Positions 21,110 through 24,968 of a DNA stretch of 24,968 nt are shown piece by piece. Within the stretch, counting starts at the first letter, position 1. Each line of letters starts with the position of its first letter. The stretch lies in assembly GCA_900752115.1 (NCBI GenBank), contig CAADUC010000021.1, positions 1-24,968 of the forward strand, in the 5' to 3' direction. The translations under genes were made by a program, and so were the position numbers. The DNA is from Clostridia bacterium (GTDB lineage: Bacteria; Bacillota; Clostridia; Oscillospirales; Acutalibacteraceae). The notes under the pieces were generated by a model, which was not told the origin of the DNA, made no database searches, and saw only the letters and a program-made list of their open reading frames with translations.

Positions 21110-21716
21110 TTAGGCTTTCTCCTATGCTGCCAACGGCGACCATTCCGTCTTTTTCAACTCTATTGATAACGGGAATGGGATTGGCATTCAGTAATTCTTT
21201 TAATGTCCTTGGCGTATATCCCATATAGTCCATCATGCAGCCCACGTTGATCAGTCGGCTGGGAATACCCATATCCCATTGCTCGAGCTTCCATTTCTCA
21301 ACAAGCCGCCATTCTCTGGTGTTGTGGACATGACCGTAGAGCATAACGGCACCGCAATGCTGGTTCTTATAGAACATGATGGGATAGTGGCTCATGATGA
21401 CCATTGTATTCACATCGTTGATTTCAGCATACTGCTCGATGCTCTCCCAATGAAATCGCAGCCGACCGTGGACTCGGTCATGATTGCCTCGGATCAGATG
21501 CTTATGGCCGTTGAGCCGCTGAATAATCCTTATACTGTTCTCTTCGTTTTTCCAGAACGCATCGCCAAGAACATAGACTGTATCTTCGTCCGTGACTCGC
21601 TCATTCCAGTTATGAATCAGCACTTCATCCATCTGATCCGCATCCACAAAGGGGCGGTTGTCAAAGTGCAGCACATTTCTATGGCCGAAATGCATGTCCG
21701 CGATGTAATAAATCAT
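21096..21716 (-). CDS. Calcineurin-like metallophosphoesterase (206 aa)
   Basis: All blocks of the dimetal phosphoesterase fold are present: D-x-H in ADMHFGHRNVL, GD in VYVLGDAFWKN, GNHD in LIRGNHDRVHG, the histidine of VIMSHYPIMF, and GHVH in LYGHVHNTREW. Members hydrolyse phosphomono- or diesters, nucleotides among them; the substrate is not deducible. Size and DMHFGH start match short family members common in phages and accessory regions. The ribosome site is weak (GAAGA). It overlaps the next gene by 14 bp. Confidence 0.85.
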   Translation of the reverse strand: MIYYIADMHFGHRNVLHFDNRPFVDADQMDEVLIHNWNERVTDEDTVYVLGDAFWKNEENSIRIIQRLNGHKHLIRGNHDRVHGRLRFHWESIEQYAEINDVNTMVIMSHYPIMFYKNQHCGAVMLYGHVHNTREWRLVEKWKLEQWDMGIPSRLINVGCMMDYMGYTPRTLKELLNANPIPVINRVEKDGMVAVGSIGESLNGTQ

Positions 21717-21862
21717 AGTGTTTCTTCATCTCTTCTTTCTTTTCTGCTGTCAGCAGTATTGCATCTAAAGCATGTCACAGCTCATTCCATTTGCTGTTGC
21801 ATCCCACAGCTTCTTTACTCCTTGGATGTAATCTGTTCCATTCGGTCCAGTTTTCTCACAGC

Positions 21863-22573
21863 TCAGTCCTCCGTTGATTTATTGAACTGCTCATCAGACT
21901 CGAAGGAATGGAACAGAAAGTGCATCTTGTCGATTCGTTTATCCGTGTGCCAATGCCCGCAGAACCAGGCCTTGTACTTGTCGGCGTCCTCAATGGTATC
22001 AAGCCAACGCTCCGTGCTGTCATCTACTGTGCGCTGATCAATCCCGCCAAGGAACATCTCGGTTGGTTCATATTTGAACGGGCAGGTGTGAGACAGGATG
22101 ATGTCGAAAGATTTGCTCTGAATCTGCTGCTCCACATATGCCTTGATTTCTTTCGACGGCTGTTCATCAGGCCACCAGCCCCATCCCCGGCTTAATCGGT
22201 AGTACTTATCCACACTATAGGCGCCGCCTATCACAAGGTAGCGGAGTCCGTTCAGCGTGTATATCTCGCCGTCCTTGGCAAAGATCAGATTAGGATACTC
22301 GGGCTGAACCCATGCTCTCCCGCCGTGCCATTCTGTTTCAACATATCCCGGTATGGTGGTCGGACGCCTTTCATGGTTTCCGTGGATGCAGAGGAATACC
22401 GTCCCTAGATCATTGAGAAGCGCTTTCAGCAGGTTGTCCCGTTGGTCTCTATAGTAGTTCGCTCCAACGTCCCCCAAGAGGACAATCACATCGTCCGTGG
22501 AGGGATGTACCTTATTTACAAAGTTAACGACACCATCGACCACACCGTGGATATCGCCCGTGAAATAAATCAT
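21863..22573 (-). CDS. Calcineurin-like metallophosphoesterase (236 aa)
   Basis: A second, distinct phosphoesterase: GDIHG at residues 6-10, VLLGDVGANY, IHGNHERRP, ILSHTCPFKYEP and FCGHWHTDKRID provide the metal and phosphate ligands. It is more like the Ser/Thr-phosphatase-type subfamily (GNHE). ATG at 22573 is preferred, with GGAGGATG upstream; a GTG one codon earlier is possible. It lies 146 bp upstream of the other phosphoesterase gene on the same strand. The substrate is unknown. Confidence 0.85.
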   Translation of the reverse strand: MIYFTGDIHGVVDGVVNFVNKVHPSTDDVIVLLGDVGANYYRDQRDNLLKALLNDLGTVFLCIHGNHERRPTTIPGYVETEWHGGRAWVQPEYPNLIFAKDGEIYTLNGLRYLVIGGAYSVDKYYRLSRGWGWWPDEQPSKEIKAYVEQQIQSKSFDIILSHTCPFKYEPTEMFLGGIDQRTVDDSTERWLDTIEDADKYKAWFCGHWHTDKRIDKMHFLFHSFESDEQFNKSTED

Positions 22574-22805
22574 CACGCATCCTCCTTCTGCACATCATTA
22601 TACGGATGAGTCCGTGAAAAATCTTGATTTTCCCGAAAATGTAATAGGATTCGGTGAAAATATGATTCCGTCAGCAGGACACGATACTAGCAGCGTTTGC
22701 ACAAGTCCAGAGAGAATAGAAACAAATAGACCCAGAACCATCTTTGAATCCATAGACTGTGTCCGTTCGTTCAGCTCGCATTCAAAAACTTTTCCTTACA
22801 CAAAA

Positions 22806-22856
22806 CGGGAGTACAGCTTTTCAGTTCATCCGATTGGCTGTACTCCCGCTTTTTTA
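22806..22856. terminator. Bidirectional terminator after the Bro-N gene
   Basis: A 12-bp stem (22806-22817 with 22837-22848) with TTTTTT on the plus side and TTTT on the minus side. It ends the Bro-N/DinD-like gene, whose stop codon lies within its flank. The rest of 22574-22853 shows no gene. Confidence 0.8.
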
Positions 22857-23732
22857 TTTATTTTCATCATTATCAGGCGTTTCCGTTTCCGCTACACTTT
22901 CTATCATGTCAACGACTACGGCATTAAGCTGTGCGGCGTTCTGTGATGTTATGACCGGCCGCCCGGTATCCTTTTCGATATCCTGTCGAACCTGACCGGC
23001 ATAGTTGCCGCCCCGACGGGCAATCTTTTGACTTTCAGAAAACCCTTCCGGCTGATGTGCTTTTGACAGTTCTGTGGTTGTTGCCTCTGCCAACATATTC
23101 AGTACAATTTCCATCGTACTCATATTATCACGAAGGTTTTCTTTTTTCAGACCTTTCAGCTTCTTATATTGCCGAGTAGTCATGCCGGACCATGCTTTCG
23201 TGATCTCATCGGTGAGAATGGCGTATTCTTTGCCTTGCTGTACGCCTCGCTCCTGCCATTCAGCGGTAAGCTCATTACGAACGCGGATGGAAAGGAGTCG
23301 CTGATGAATCCAGTCTGTGTCATAGCCTTTTTTCTGATAAGTTTCTAATGCGCGGTCGATTGCTTGTTCCGGGTCGATAGTCTCCTCGATACGCTCGCGG
23401 CCAACTTGGGCCAGCCAGAGCTTGAAGGGTTCAGCTTTGGGCGATGGGATGGACTGGATGATGCGCAAGAGCTGTTCAGTCTTTGCCGCTAGTACTTTAC
23501 GATTTTTGCCTGTTGCACCTATCATTGCTACCTGGGGACAATTTGTCCCCAGGTAGCGCGCAAGCTGTTCATCACGCTTACGCATCTTTTTGAGGTAGTC
23601 TGTCGGATTGGAGCTATCTGTCAGGACAGCGATAACATCCACAACAGAGAAATACCATTCTTCCTGTTCTTCATCCCATACGGTACGTATTTTTCTATCT
23701 TCAAAAAGCTGGATGGAATTATTTTCGTCCAT
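22854..23732 (-). CDS. Bro-N domain / DinD-like protein
   Basis: This 292-residue protein has an N-terminal Bro-N-type domain (about residues 5-110; IRTVWDEEQEEWYFSVVDVI, VLTDSSNPTDYLKKMRKRDE) found in phage antirepressors. The C-terminal half is like DNA-damage-inducible protein D (KGLKKENLRDNMSTMEIVLN, RRGGNYAGQVRQDIEK and PVITSQNAAQL). Start is the ATG at 23732 with AGGAGG nine bases upstream; a TTG three codons earlier lies against that site. It is a single gene with its own terminator. A role in prophage or SOS-linked regulation is suggested by the family, but not proven. Confidence 0.8.
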   Translation of the reverse strand: MDENNSIQLFEDRKIRTVWDEEQEEWYFSVVDVIAVLTDSSNPTDYLKKMRKRDEQLARYLGTNCPQVAMIGATGKNRKVLAAKTEQLLRIIQSIPSPKAEPFKLWLAQVGRERIEETIDPEQAIDRALETYQKKGYDTDWIHQRLLSIRVRNELTAEWQERGVQQGKEYAILTDEITKAWSGMTTRQYKKLKGLKKENLRDNMSTMEIVLNMLAEATTTELSKAHQPEGFSESQKIARRGGNYAGQVRQDIEKDTGRPVITSQNAAQLNAVVVDMIESVAETETPDNDENK

Positions 23733-23933
23733 GAGCTTCAACCTCCTTAGAGTGTGTATTTTTATTTTAACATGAAAGGAGTTCTATTTCTATTATAAGA
23801 GAAACAAATTTCGCCACAGGAGGTGCGATGTGGGCATGTGCGTAAATTGCCCAAATGGCGAGACTGTGGGAAAGCTGTTTGGGGACTTTGAGAAAAGGCT
23901 TATCCTTTTCCATCAAGCTATCCACATAATCTA

Positions 23934-24293
23934 TTAGCGCCGAGATATCAAAAGGTGCCTGTTCTCTCGCATGGCAGCCTTCGCTGTATTCAAGATCGAC
24001 AGGAGGATACGCTTCTCATATTCGCTGCAGTCTGCAATCAAGGAAGCAAATTCGTGGTTTGCCACCTTAATGGTGTTCTCAATGTTATCTTTGAGAAGTT
24101 CATCTGCAGATACATGAAGAGCATTTGCGATGGAAACAAAGGTGTCAAGACTCATACACTTCAGTCCACTTTCTATGTAACTGACATAAGTTGGAGATTT
24201 GTCGATGATTTCCGAGAGCTTCTGCTGTGAAAGACCTCGACGCTTTCTGATCTCTCCAATGTGTTTGCCGATTTGTACGAAGTTGAGAGCCAT
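23934..24293 (-). CDS. XRE-family regulator (119 aa)
   Basis: An N-terminal Cro/CI helix-turn-helix spans about residues 10-65 (IGEIRKRRGLSQQKLSEIID, then YVSYIESGLKCMSLDTFVSI). A C-terminal helical tail (EYEKRILLSILNTAKAAMRE) follows, as in clostridial regulators of conjugative or phage-like elements. Start at 24293 has TAGGAGG at good spacing. It lies 200 bp downstream of nothing coding and upstream of the Bro-N gene, with which it may form one regulatory set. Confidence 0.85.
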   Translation of the reverse strand: MALNFVQIGKHIGEIRKRRGLSQQKLSEIIDKSPTYVSYIESGLKCMSLDTFVSIANALHVSADELLKDNIENTIKVANHEFASLIADCSEYEKRILLSILNTAKAAMRENRHLLISRR

Positions 24294-24470
24294 AATAAAA
24301 CCTCCTAAAAATAAAGTTGGTTTTATTGTATGGTTGACTCAATGACGCAGCGCTATCGCTTATAGAGGCTTAGTGTGATTCCGATATAGTTTGACCGACA
24401 GCTGAAGCGTGACATTTTGGCGACAGATAGCGGCATCAGACGTGTGGCTGCCAGTCGGACACCTTCATGA

Positions 24471-24504
24471 AAAGTCAAACGGTCTGCCGGAGCAGACCGT
24501 TTGA
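24471..24504 (-). terminator. Terminator after the 24552 gene
   Basis: A perfect 13-bp stem (24475-24487 with 24492-24504) with a CGGA loop, followed on the minus strand by CTTTTC. The remaining 24294-24551 shows no gene. Confidence 0.65.
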
Positions 24505-24551
24505 AGTGTATGATGTGTAATGTAAGAGGTAAGATGAATTTTTAATACTGC

Positions 24552-24911
24552 TTATTTTATCAGTTCATGAATGGCTTTCACAATCGTAAGTCCATAGTCA
24601 ACAAGGAAGGTCTTTTGCTCTTCGGAATATGTCTTCCTTTCTGCTATTGCTTCGTCTGTGCAATGCCTGAAACACTGCATTTGCTTTCTGTATTTTTTTA
24701 CTATCGCATCGTCAATGAATCCACAACACACTTTTTCATATTCTGGCGTAATAAATTTTCCATCTTGCTTCAACATATTTTCAATAAGATTTGCAATCTC
24801 AGCAATTTTCTCGTCTGTATGCATACAGTTGAAAGATGCCTGTCTGGTAGAGATTTCAATGAATTTCTGGTTTATAGAATCGCTCACCTCAATGTTGCAA
24901 GACTTTTGCAT
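24552..24911 (-). CDS. Uncharacterised protein, possibly continuing beyond the window
   Basis: A 119-residue reading from ATG 24911 gives a mostly helical protein with several cysteines and histidines (FNCMHTDEK, CCGFIDD, MQCFRHCTDE). GGAG stands nine bases before this ATG. The same frame stays open to the window edge at 24968, so the gene could start further right and be truncated here. A different frame in those 57 bases (MEPSAMQPEEPLLRS, stop at about 24920) could equally be the end of another gene. No family recognised. Confidence 0.5.
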   Translation of the reverse strand: MQKSCNIEVSDSINQKFIEISTRQASFNCMHTDEKIAEIANLIENMLKQDGKFITPEYEKVCCGFIDDAIVKKYRKQMQCFRHCTDEAIAERKTYSEEQKTFLVDYGLTIVKAIHELIK

Positions 24912-24968
24912 AAATGTCAGCTCCGCAACAAAGGCTCTTCTGGTTGCATAGCGGACGGTTCCATTATC

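Noticed and set aside
22614..22946. 110-codon plus-strand frame
   Set aside because: No ribosome site, runs through the bidirectional terminator and into the Bro-N gene on the other strand.
1..24968. CRISPR array, tRNA/rRNA genes, complete insertion sequence
   Set aside because: No regularly spaced repeats, no tRNA-like cloverleaf and no transposase or integrase reading frame were found.

Overview
The window looks like a chromosome segment of a GC-rich, spore-forming gut Clostridia, most plausibly an Oscillospiraceae-type Firmicute. The evidence is a complete spo0A with Firmicutes-style 0A boxes, strong AGGAGG ribosome binding sites, sigma-A promoters, and the FolT and Fhs-FchA-FolD set. Genus is not determined. 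Positions ~1-11,600 are GC-rich and read as core genome. From ~11,840 composition is more mixed, and from ~13,560 to 17,250 it is clearly AT-richer. The right half is an accessory or mobile-type region, although no integrase or transposase lies inside the window.

Left, minus strand (35-5149): a one-carbon/folate module, fhs-fchA-folD followed by folT-folC. A tetrahydrofolate riboswitch with a terminator/SD-sequestering hairpin lies between folD and folT. FolD lacks the lysine and glutamine needed for cyclohydrolase activity, so the adjacent FchA probably performs that step. Divergent from fhs, on the plus strand, are an M50-type membrane protease and a TetR-family regulator (5294-6980), an oleate hydratase (7132-8925) and mgtE (9257-10660). 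The mgtE leader holds a small translated ORF, a folded RNA, an intrinsic terminator and an SD-occluding stem. spo0A (minus, 10835-11596) has two tandem 0A boxes upstream.

Middle, minus strand: a SIMPL-domain protein and an ADP-ribosylglycohydrolase with a probably frameshifted tail (11840-13522). Next comes the most interesting part, a three-gene AT-rich defence-like operon (14079-16922). It contains a first CD-NTase-like nucleotidyltransferase, a DUF6602 protein with PD-(D/E)XK nuclease residues, and a second CD-NTase (SMODS type) with a C-terminal AGS-C-like sensor domain. It has a consensus promoter bracketed by two near-identical 13-bp direct repeats and a leader of about 225 nt. This resembles CBASS, but it has two cyclase-like enzymes and none of the usual accessory proteins or membrane effectors.

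Right (17249-24968): accessory genes, nearly all on the minus strand. They include two XRE-type regulators, small unknown proteins, a RelB/DinJ-like antitoxin without an obvious toxin, two calcineurin-like phosphoesterases and a Bro-N/DinD-like protein. No tRNA, rRNA, CRISPR array or complete insertion sequence was seen.
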